Below are positions 12,194-18,549 of a stretch of 30,195 nucleotides of DNA, piece by piece (position 1 is the stretch's first letter; each line of letters starts with the position of its first letter). Position numbers and translations under genes: made by a program. The stretch is from the IMG/VR virus record IMGVR_UViG_3300044701_000488, positions 1-30,195 of that record; one strand, written 5' to 3'. The notes beneath the pieces are model-generated. The model was not told where the DNA came from. It was given only the letters and a program-made list of their open reading frames with translations, and ran no database searches. The stretch comes from a virus.

Positions 12194-12199
12194 TAAGCC

Positions 12200-12649
12200 A
12201 TGTTCAAATCCATCCCGTTTACACCGCGCAAGGTCGAGGCGACAGAGGCACGCCTCCAGGCAATCTATGACGCGGCGGCTCTAGGCTTGAAGGGTGACTC
12301 GTTGGCGTTAGCCGCCGGCATGCTGCCCACCGAGTTTAGGCAACTGTGCGAGCTTGACCCAGCAGCGGACATGGCGGTACTAAAGGGACGCGCCGACAGT
12401 GAGATTGAGGCCAGCGCGCACCTACGGGAGGCCGCCCGTGCTGGCGACAGTAAGGCAGCGCTGGCTATCCTGCAGCACGTCCACGGCTGGACGGCACGTC
12501 AGGAGATCAGTGTGGACATCACGAACAAGATCAGCATCACGCAGGCGCTGCAGCAGGCGCAGGAACGCGTGATCGACGGTCTCATCACCGAACAGAAACC
12601 GGAGTATCTGGAACATGCCACAGAACGCACTCGCGCCCACGCCAGCTAA
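12200..12649 (+). CDS. terS: Terminase small subunit (TerS)
   Basis: A 149-residue protein directly before the large terminase region, with the usual layout: an N-terminal helix-turn-helix (about residues 15-55; AIYDAAALGLKGDSLALAAG then MLPTEFRQLCELDP), a central helical part (EIEASAHLREAARAGDSKAA) and a C-terminal segment for oligomerisation or TerL contact. TerS rings recognise the packaging site and activate TerL. The repeats at 11982-12069 lie about 130 bp upstream, a sensible place for its binding site. No Shine-Dalgarno is visible before the ATG at 12200. It overlaps the next gene by 35 bases. Confidence 0.82.
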   Translation: MFKSIPFTPRKVEATEARLQAIYDAAALGLKGDSLALAAGMLPTEFRQLCELDPAADMAVLKGRADSEIEASAHLREAARAGDSKAALAILQHVHGWTARQEISVDITNKISITQALQQAQERVIDGLITEQKPEYLEHATERTRAHAS

Positions 12650-13184
12650 TAGCCTACGCACTCGCGGCAACACTGTTGCGCCTATGTCGCCGTTTGACCG
12701 CGCGCTGCAAGACTATCCATATTTACAAGATAAAAATCTTTATGGCGTAGTTACTCCAAACCCTAAAGAATCTAGACTGCTGGAGTTTTACCCACCTGAC
12801 GAACCCGGCGCACCGCAAAGCCCACGCCCCAAACAACTACCAATGGGCAACGTAGGGATACAAATATTCAGTAATAAAGTGCAACCTGTAGATGTGCTGG
12901 CGGATTATGTAAGCCATCATGCGGTTAAAAATGACCCAGTGTTACAAGCGCTATATACTGAGTTTGAGTCTAATGTTGACCCTGCTGTGCTAAAACAACG
13001 GTATGAAGTCCATCGCAAAAAGTATGGCGAAAAACGCCCCTACGAACAGTGGAAAGAGCGCACGGGGCTACCTGAACTTTTTAGGGGGTATACGTTTAAC
13101 CAATGGGATAACGCGGAAGAAATGTATACGCCCCAACAGCTAGATATATTAAATCGAGTGCGCGGATACGTTGGGGTTAAATAA
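12615..13184 (+). CDS. Unknown protein between TerS and TerL (189 residues)
   Basis: A 189-residue protein not recognised by domain. Its N-terminus is Pro-rich and probably disordered (MPQNALAPTPANSLRTRG), the middle contains VDVLADYVSHHAVKNDPVLQ, and the C-terminus has YEQWKERTGLPELFRGYTFN followed by YTPQQLDILNRVRGYVGVK. I recall similar C-termini in uncharacterised phage proteins beside terminases. The ATG at 12615 has CGGAG 11 bases upstream; an in-frame ATG at 12684 is an alternative. Its 3' two thirds are more A/T-rich in wobble positions than TerS and TerL. The stop shares one base with the TerL start (TAATG). A packaging or head role is inferred from position. Confidence 0.75.
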   Translation: MPQNALAPTPANSLRTRGNTVAPMSPFDRALQDYPYLQDKNLYGVVTPNPKESRLLEFYPPDEPGAPQSPRPKQLPMGNVGIQIFSNKVQPVDVLADYVSHHAVKNDPVLQALYTEFESNVDPAVLKQRYEVHRKKYGEKRPYEQWKERTGLPELFRGYTFNQWDNAEEMYTPQQLDILNRVRGYVGVK

Positions 13185-14722
13185 TGGCGCAACAGCCGAT
13201 CTATGACGCCGAGGGCGAGCAGCTCTTAATGTCGCGCCTCTGGGCGCCGACCATCGCTGACGACCCCGAGGCGTTCGTATTGTTTGCCTTTCCGTGGGGG
13301 CAACCCAACACGCCGCTGGCCAAGTTCAAAGGCCCGCGCACCTGGCAGCGCAAGATACTGCGCAAGATCGCTACCCACATCAAGACAAACAAGGGGCAGG
13401 TCGACATGGACGCCCTGCGCCAAGCGGTCGCCTCCGGTCGAGGGATCGGTAAGTCCGCGCTCGTTGCCTGGCTCATCTTGTGGATGCTGACCACCCGCAT
13501 TGGATCTTCCGTAATCGTCTCCGCCAACAGTGAAGCGCAGCTCCGCTCAGTCACATGGGGTGAACTCCAAAAGTGGGCCACGATGGTGATTAACAACCAC
13601 TGGTGGGAGTCCAGCGCGACTAAGCTGGTGCCCGCCAAGTGGCTGACCGAGTTGGTCGAGCGGGACTTAAAGAAGGGTACGCGCTACTGGGCAGCGGAAG
13701 GTAAGCTCTGGTCTGAGGAGAATCCCGACAGCTACGCTGGTGTCCACAACCATGACGGCATGATGCTGATCTTCGACGAAGCCTCCGGTATCCCCGACGC
13801 CATCTGGTCGGTCGGTGCGGGCTTCTTTACTGAGCCAATCTTGGATCGGTATTGGTTCGCGTTCTCTAACCCCCGGCGTAATCAGGGCTATTTCTACGAG
13901 TGTTTCCATGCCAAGCGTAACTTCTGGCAGACGGAGAACATCGACTCCCGAACGGTCGAAGACACGGACAAACAGGTATATGAGCAGATCATTGCGGAAT
14001 ATGGCGAGGATTCGCCGCAGGCTAGGGTTGAGGTCTACGGAGAGTTTCCATCAGCTGGCGAAGATCAGTTTATTGGTGCGAGTACTGTCGACGACGCCGC
14101 CAATCGGCCAAAATACAAGGATGAGACGGCGCCAATTGTTGTCGGCGTTGACCCAGCTCGAGGCGGCGCGGACGCGACCGTCATCGTCGTCAGACAAGGA
14201 CGCGATCTGATTGCAATCAAGCGGTACCACGGCGAGGACACCATGACGACCGTGGGCCGGGTGATCGACGCAATCGAGGAGTACCGGCCAGCACTGACCG
14301 TGATCGACGAAGGCGGTCTGGGCTACGGGATACTTGACAGACTTAAAGAACAGCGATACAAGGTGCGGGGAGTGAACTTCGGTTGGAAGTCATCCAAGCC
14401 GGTCATGTACGGCAACAAGCGGGCAGAGATTTGGGGTGCGATGAAGGACTGGTTAAAGACGGCCAGCATCCCGAACGATCGGCAGCTCAAAGCTGACCTG
14501 ACTGGCCCCATGAAGAAGCCCGACTCGTCGGGTACGATCTACTTGGAAGGCAAGAAAGAGATGAAGTCTCGCGGGCTGGCGTCACCGGACGCAGCCGACG
14601 CCCTAGCGGTGACGTTCGCGTTCCCGATGGCGAGCCGAGAATCGAGTTTTGAGCGTGCAACGCGTCGCAGCGACGGCTACACGCCAAGAGTGGCCGCTGC
14701 AACTGGATGGATGGGGGCGTGA
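13184..14722 (+). CDS. terL: Terminase large subunit (TerL)
   Basis: A 512-residue packaging motor with ATPase and nuclease. ATPase: Walker A GRGIGKS at 85-91, Walker B MLIFDEA with D198 and E199, and a coupling-type SNP around 228-230. C-terminal RNase H-like nuclease (Terminase_6C type): VGVDPARGGAD with D323, LTVIDEGGLG with D375, and SPDAADAL with D468 and D471 as metal ligands. Length is normal and all motifs are intact. Start overlaps the previous stop by one base, and its own stop overlaps the next start (TGATG). TerL works with TerS and docks on the portal encoded 0.9 kb downstream. Confidence 0.95.
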   Translation: MAQQPIYDAEGEQLLMSRLWAPTIADDPEAFVLFAFPWGQPNTPLAKFKGPRTWQRKILRKIATHIKTNKGQVDMDALRQAVASGRGIGKSALVAWLILWMLTTRIGSSVIVSANSEAQLRSVTWGELQKWATMVINNHWWESSATKLVPAKWLTELVERDLKKGTRYWAAEGKLWSEENPDSYAGVHNHDGMMLIFDEASGIPDAIWSVGAGFFTEPILDRYWFAFSNPRRNQGYFYECFHAKRNFWQTENIDSRTVEDTDKQVYEQIIAEYGEDSPQARVEVYGEFPSAGEDQFIGASTVDDAANRPKYKDETAPIVVGVDPARGGADATVIVVRQGRDLIAIKRYHGEDTMTTVGRVIDAIEEYRPALTVIDEGGLGYGILDRLKEQRYKVRGVNFGWKSSKPVMYGNKRAEIWGAMKDWLKTASIPNDRQLKADLTGPMKKPDSSGTIYLEGKKEMKSRGLASPDAADALAVTFAFPMASRESSFERATRRSDGYTPRVAAATGWMGA

Positions 14723-14979
14723 TGGCTAAGAAAAGCGTGTCATTAAGTGTCGGAAGAGGCGAGAAGTTGCCCGTATCCAAGGGCGCGGGGCTGACTGCCA
14801 AGGGTCGTGAGAAGTATAATCGCGAGACAGGCAGCAACTTGAAGGCACCGGCACCGCACCCGAAGACGAAGGCGGATGAAGGGCGCAAAAAGTCGTTCTG
14901 CGCCAGAATGGGTGCTGTTGCGGCAAGTGCTAAAGACGGTGAACGCGCCAAAGCGGCGCTCAAACGATGGAAGTGCTGA
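14722..14979 (+). CDS. Small basic protein ending KRWKC (DUF6321-like)
   Basis: An 85-residue Lys/Arg-rich protein starting MAKKSVSLSVGRGEKLPVSK. The C-terminal half, with RKKSFCARMGAVAASAKDGE and the ending ALKRWKC, matches a widespread short family of phage proteins usually found next to terminase or portal genes (DUF6321, by recall). Function is unknown; charge and position suggest binding to packaged DNA or a head-assembly role. The start overlaps the TerL stop as TGATG, so translation is coupled to TerL. First of three Lys-rich small proteins in a row. Confidence 0.8.
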   Translation: MAKKSVSLSVGRGEKLPVSKGAGLTAKGREKYNRETGSNLKAPAPHPKTKADEGRKKSFCARMGAVAASAKDGERAKAALKRWKC

Positions 14980-14981
14980 TT

Positions 14982-15137
14982 ATGGCGACGAAACCAGGGC
15001 TGTACGCAAACATTCACACTAAACAAGAGCGCATCAAGGCCGGCAGCGGCGAAAAGATGCGTAAACCCGGCTCTCCCGGCGCGCCAACCAACAAGGCGTT
15101 CAAGCAGTCGGCTAAAACGGCCAAAAAGGGGAAGTAA
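14982..15137 (+). CDS. Small Lys-rich protein (51 residues)
   Basis: A 51-residue basic protein: MATKPGLYANIHTKQERIKA, then GSGEKMRKPGSPGAPTNKAF, ending in KTAKKGK. Conserved-looking short proteins with the GLYANIH...RIKAGSGEKMRKPG pattern are common in phages near portal genes. Two bases separate it from the preceding stop, so it is probably translated by reinitiation. Predicted disordered and strongly positive; a DNA-binding or virion role is possible but unproven. Confidence 0.75.
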   Translation: MATKPGLYANIHTKQERIKAGSGEKMRKPGSPGAPTNKAFKQSAKTAKKGK

Positions 15138-15138
15138 T

Positions 15139-15285
15139 ATGCCGCTGATTAAGTCGAAATCTGAAAAAGCGTTCAAAGAAAACATCCGCGCCGAGGTAAA
15201 ATCGGGCAAACCGGTCAAACAGGCCGTGGCCATCGCATACGCAACCAAACGCGCGGCGGCTAAACCCGCGAAAAAGACGAAATAA
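15139..15285 (+). CDS. Small Lys/Ala-rich protein (48 residues)
   Basis: A 48-residue protein: MPLIKSKSEKAFKENIRAEV, then KSGKPVKQAVAIAYATKRAA and a Lys-rich end. The SEKAFKENIRAE...KPVKQAVAIAYA pattern is a recurrent short phage motif (seen in DUF6496-like proteins, by recall). One base separates it from the preceding stop. With its two upstream neighbours it forms a cluster of three small, very basic proteins between TerL and portal. Confidence 0.75.
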   Translation: MPLIKSKSEKAFKENIRAEVKSGKPVKQAVAIAYATKRAAAKPAKKTK

Positions 15286-15286
15286 A

Positions 15287-15616
15287 ATGGAACTTTCGCC
15301 TGACGAACAAGCCGTAATTGACTACCACCGGTCAAACCTGTGGCAAGGGCGGGGTTTGAAGAACCCTGACGGGTCGACGACAACGTTCAAAGGGTCGGTT
15401 ATAGGCGCCGACGGCGGGCATATGATTCTACCCACCTACTGGCACGGCCAAGTGCGAGATATTCCGCAAGCCATGCGTTTTGCCATAAAATCTGGCATTA
15501 AGTTTCCAGTTTACCCAACAGTTAAAGAAGCTTTGGCTGCTGAACAACGCCTGCACGGTATTATGGAGCAGGATTTGCGTGATTACGCCGCGCGCCCGCA
15601 ACCGAAAATGAAATAA
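15287..15616 (+). CDS. Conserved-looking phage protein before the portal (109 residues)
   Basis: A 109-residue protein: MELSPDEQAVIDYHRSNLWQ, then KNPDGSTTTFKGSVIGADGG, then a segment around LPTYWHGQVRDIPQAMRFAI and a helical end (EALAAEQRLHGIMEQDLRDY). I recall similar proteins, often annotated hypothetical, near portal genes of podoviruses. The fold appears alpha+beta, with no catalytic motif I can name. It starts one base after the previous stop and ends directly against the portal ATG (TAAATG), which otherwise lacks a ribosome site, so it is likely to carry portal translation by coupling. Confidence 0.75.
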   Translation: MELSPDEQAVIDYHRSNLWQGRGLKNPDGSTTTFKGSVIGADGGHMILPTYWHGQVRDIPQAMRFAIKSGIKFPVYPTVKEALAAEQRLHGIMEQDLRDYAARPQPKMK

Positions 15617-17905
15617 ATGGACTATACCGGCATAAACAAGGCAGCAAAAGTCGCTGATATCGGTGGAAATCCACCGCCCGACGACATCAAGAAAGACAGG
15701 CAAGATGTGCTTGCGGTCATGCGAAAACGCCTGCAAATGGCTATTTCTGCCTTTTCTGAAAGCCGGGAAGACGAGCTAGACGACCTGCGTTTTTATGCCG
15801 GATCACCGGACAATCACTGGCAGTGGCCAGCTGACGTTTTGGCTACCCGTGGTGCAGTGCAAGGTCAGACGATCAATGCACGCCCGACGCTGACGATCAA
15901 CAAGCTGCCCCAGCACGTAAGACAGGTCACCAATGACCAAAGACAAAACCGTCCGAGCGGCAAAGTTATTCCTGCCGACGACAACGCCGACCCAGAAGTC
16001 GCCGAAATCTACAACGGCATGGTTAGGCACATTGAGTACATCTCAGATGCCGACGTTGCTTACGACACCGCCTGCGAGAACCAAGTGGCCTACGGCGAAG
16101 GCTACATCCGAATCCTGACTGAATACTGCGACGACGACACGTTCGATCAGGACATCAAGATCGCACGCATTCGCAACTCATTTTCCGTGTACATGGATCC
16201 GACGATCCAAGACCCGTGCGGGGCGGATGCCAAATGGTGTTTCGTCACCGAAGACTTGCAGCGCGCTGAGTACGAGCGCATGTTCCCAGACGCCAGCCCG
16301 ATCTCAACATTGCAGTCGCAAGGCGTGGGCGACCAGTCAATCTCTGTCTGGATCAATCAGGATACAGTGCGGATTGCTGAGTACTACTACATTGAGTACG
16401 AGAAGGCCACGTTGCATCTTTACCCCGGCAACATCACGGCGTTTGAAGGCTCGCCCGAGGCCAAGCAGATGAAACAGATGGGCATCAAGCCCATCCGTAC
16501 CCGTCAAGTGGACGCCAAGCGGGTCAAGTGGTGCAAGACCAACGGCTACGAGATGCTGGAGGAGAACGACTGGGCAGGCAAGTACATCCCGATCGTGCGC
16601 GTGGTAGGTAACGAGTTTGAGGTTGACGGCAAGCTGTACGTCTCGGGTCTGGTGCGTAACGCCAAGGACGCTCAACGCATGTACAACTACTGGACGAGCC
16701 AAGAGGCCGAGATGCTGGCTTTGGCGCCCAAAGCGCCGTTCATTGGTTACGGTGGCCAGTTTGAAGGCTACGAGATGCAGTGGAAGACAGCCAACACGAC
16801 CAACTGGCCGTATCTAGAGGTCAACCCCGACGTGACTGACGGGGCTGGCGCTGTACTGCCGTTGCCCCAGAGGGCCGCGCCGCCACTGCCGCAGACCGGC
16901 CTGATTCAGGCCAAGATGGGCGCGTCGGATGACATCAAGTCAACCACCGGGCAGTACGACACCAGTTTGGGAGCAACATCCAATGAGCGTTCGGGCAAGG
17001 CGATTTTGGCGCGCGAGCGTCAGTCTGACACTGGCACTTATCATTACGTGGACAATCTGGCACGCGCTGTTCGGTACGTGACGCGCCAGCTGGTTGACTT
17101 AATCCCTAAGATTTACGATACCCAGCGTGTGGCTCGCGTGATTGGTTTGGATGGCGAGACCGAGATGGCTAAGCTTGACCCAACCCAGCAAGAGCCGGTG
17201 CGGGAGATACGCGACCAAAACGATATCGTCATCGACAAGATTTATAACCCCAGCGTCGGCAAGTACGACGTGGTGGTCACCACCGGCCCGTCCTACATGA
17301 CCAAGCGTCAGGAAGCACTGGACGCGATGGGCATGATCCTGCAGTCCAACCCGCAGCTCTGGCAAGTCGCCGGCGACCTGTTCATCAAGAATATGGACTG
17401 GCCTGGTGCGCAAGAGATGGCTGCTCGCTTTGCCAAGATCATCGATCCGAAGATCATGGCCGACAGCGACGAGTCGCCCGAAATGCAGATGGCCAAGCAG
17501 CAGATGGAGGCGATGGGCCAAGAGTTGGATCAGCTGCACCAGATGCTGCAAAGCGTCAATCAGTCGGTCGAAGTCCAAGATATGGAGCGCAAGAACTTCG
17601 AGGCCGACATCAAGGCGTACCAAGCCGAGACGCAGCGCCTCTCAGCTGTTGCCGCAGGCATGACGCCCGATCAGGTGCAAGATGTGGTCATGCAAACTCT
17701 GCGCGACGTAATGTCGGCGGGCGACCTGTCCATGAGCGAGGGTGGGCTAGAGCTGCCGGGCGAGATGCCCATGATGGGCGGGGAAATGGGCATGATGCCT
17801 CAAGATATGCAACAAATGCCCCAAGAAATGGGTATGATGCCTCCAGAATCGGCTGAAATGCCACCGGAAATGCTGAATATGCCGCCAGAGGAGCCACAAC
17901 TGTGA
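15617..17905 (+). CDS. Portal protein, P22 gp1-like
   Basis: A 762-residue portal forming the dodecameric ring at the head vertex, through which TerL pumps DNA. Family features: an N-terminal helical region with LRFYAGSPDNHWQWP (about 55-70), a WINQDTVRIAEYYYIE stem-side block (about 245-260), GATSNERSGKAILARERQSD around 450-470, and a long helical C-terminal part. Length is close to P22 gp1 (725 residues). The last 55 residues are unusually rich in Met, Pro and Glu (MPMMGGEMGMMPQDMQQMPQ), a low-complexity tail. No Shine-Dalgarno; the start abuts the preceding stop. The stop overlaps the next GTG start. Confidence 0.93.
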   Translation: MDYTGINKAAKVADIGGNPPPDDIKKDRQDVLAVMRKRLQMAISAFSESREDELDDLRFYAGSPDNHWQWPADVLATRGAVQGQTINARPTLTINKLPQHVRQVTNDQRQNRPSGKVIPADDNADPEVAEIYNGMVRHIEYISDADVAYDTACENQVAYGEGYIRILTEYCDDDTFDQDIKIARIRNSFSVYMDPTIQDPCGADAKWCFVTEDLQRAEYERMFPDASPISTLQSQGVGDQSISVWINQDTVRIAEYYYIEYEKATLHLYPGNITAFEGSPEAKQMKQMGIKPIRTRQVDAKRVKWCKTNGYEMLEENDWAGKYIPIVRVVGNEFEVDGKLYVSGLVRNAKDAQRMYNYWTSQEAEMLALAPKAPFIGYGGQFEGYEMQWKTANTTNWPYLEVNPDVTDGAGAVLPLPQRAAPPLPQTGLIQAKMGASDDIKSTTGQYDTSLGATSNERSGKAILARERQSDTGTYHYVDNLARAVRYVTRQLVDLIPKIYDTQRVARVIGLDGETEMAKLDPTQQEPVREIRDQNDIVIDKIYNPSVGKYDVVVTTGPSYMTKRQEALDAMGMILQSNPQLWQVAGDLFIKNMDWPGAQEMAARFAKIIDPKIMADSDESPEMQMAKQQMEAMGQELDQLHQMLQSVNQSVEVQDMERKNFEADIKAYQAETQRLSAVAAGMTPDQVQDVVMQTLRDVMSAGDLSMSEGGLELPGEMPMMGGEMGMMPQDMQQMPQEMGMMPPESAEMPPEMLNMPPEEPQL

Positions 17906-18264
17906 GCTGCGCCAACTTTATAGGGATACTGTTTTTGGGCCGAGATGTGGCCCATTCAGTGCATCTGAACACCCGCAGCTATGCAAAACACAAGGCGTTG
18001 CAGAAGTTTTACAACGGTGTTGTGGATCTGGCAGACAAGTTTGCTGAAGCCTACCAAGGCCGACACGGCTTGATTGGTGCTGTTTCGTTGCAATCTACTA
18101 AAAAACCCGGCAATATTTTGGAATTCTTGCAGGCGCAAGTAGAAGAAATTGAAACAATGCGGTACAAGGTAGTGGACAAAGCAGACAGCCCGCTACAAAA
18201 CATCATCGATGAGATTGTCGGGTTATATTTGTCCACGATCTACAAACTGAAATTTTTGGCATAA
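17902..18264 (+). CDS. DUF5856-like helical protein with GTG start
   Basis: A 120-residue helical protein. The segment FLGRDVAHSVHLNTRSYAKH then KALQKFYNGVVDLADKFAEA and YQGRHGLIG matches the DUF5856 family known from several large tailed phages. His and Glu/Asp at helix positions (H18, H21, H30, D43, E49) recall ferritin-like four-helix proteins, but metal binding is only a suggestion. The GTG start overlaps the portal stop (GTGA, 17902-17905). Finding it directly behind a P22-type portal is unusual to my knowledge. It may be a structural or stress-related accessory protein. Confidence 0.75.
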   Translation: MSCANFIGILFLGRDVAHSVHLNTRSYAKHKALQKFYNGVVDLADKFAEAYQGRHGLIGAVSLQSTKKPGNILEFLQAQVEEIETMRYKVVDKADSPLQNIIDEIVGLYLSTIYKLKFLA

Positions 18265-18273
18265 GGAATCAGC

Positions 18274-18540
18274 ATGGCACTTTATTTTCAAGGCAGCGCT
18301 GACAAGCAAATCAAAATTGGCGGCGGCAAACTGTATGGGGTATATATTTCCAGCACTTCTAGCGGCACGTTTGCGATCTATGACAGCGCGACTGCCGACA
18401 CCAGCGACCCCAAGATTGTCGCTACGGTGACGCCAACGGCGGGCACGCAACATGTCAGTTTTCCTGCGGGCCTATGGTTTAGCAAGGGGCTTTACATTGA
18501 TATTGGAAACACCATCGAATATACCGTGGCTTACGAATAA
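18274..18540 (+). CDS. Small beta-rich structural protein (88 residues)
   Basis: An 88-residue protein with alternating strands (GGGKLYGVYISSTSSGTFAI, VATVTPTAGTQHVSFPAGLW, YIDIGNTIEYTVAYE), resembling the small jelly-roll or decoration-type proteins of virions. It has no Cys and no membrane segment. AAGGA precedes the ATG. It lies just before the tailspike gene, so a role as a head decoration or tail component is likely but not shown. Confidence 0.75.
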   Translation: MALYFQGSADKQIKIGGGKLYGVYISSTSSGTFAIYDSATADTSDPKIVATVTPTAGTQHVSFPAGLWFSKGLYIDIGNTIEYTVAYE

Positions 18541-18549
18541 GGATAAAAC

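Larger units (their letters stand above)
11443..12199. other. 757-bp gene-free control region: candidate origin and/or packaging region
   Basis: No convincing gene lies here in any frame; ORFs present are short, lack ribosome sites and cross the repeats. In order it holds: the leader and promoter of the leftward operon; the 12-bp palindrome AAACTTAAGTTT (11683-11694); a 7-bp inverted repeat (11775-11781 with 11791-11797); a DnaA box; an 18-bp palindrome; three tandem repeats; a G-rich tract; and two A/T-rich runs before the TerS gene. This combination is what replication origins show, and its position next to TerS is also where pac or cos recognition sites commonly lie. Confidence 0.55.

Noticed and set aside
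11709-12270. Short frames in the control region (11709-11972 minus, 11995-12270 plus)
   Set aside because: They cross the DnaA box, palindrome, repeats and G tract, lack Shine-Dalgarno sites, and the plus one translates low-complexity Gly/Phe stretches.
14487-15383. 298-residue open frame on the minus strand
   Set aside because: It runs antisense across TerL and three small basic genes that have good coding signals, and it has no ribosome site or recognisable motif.
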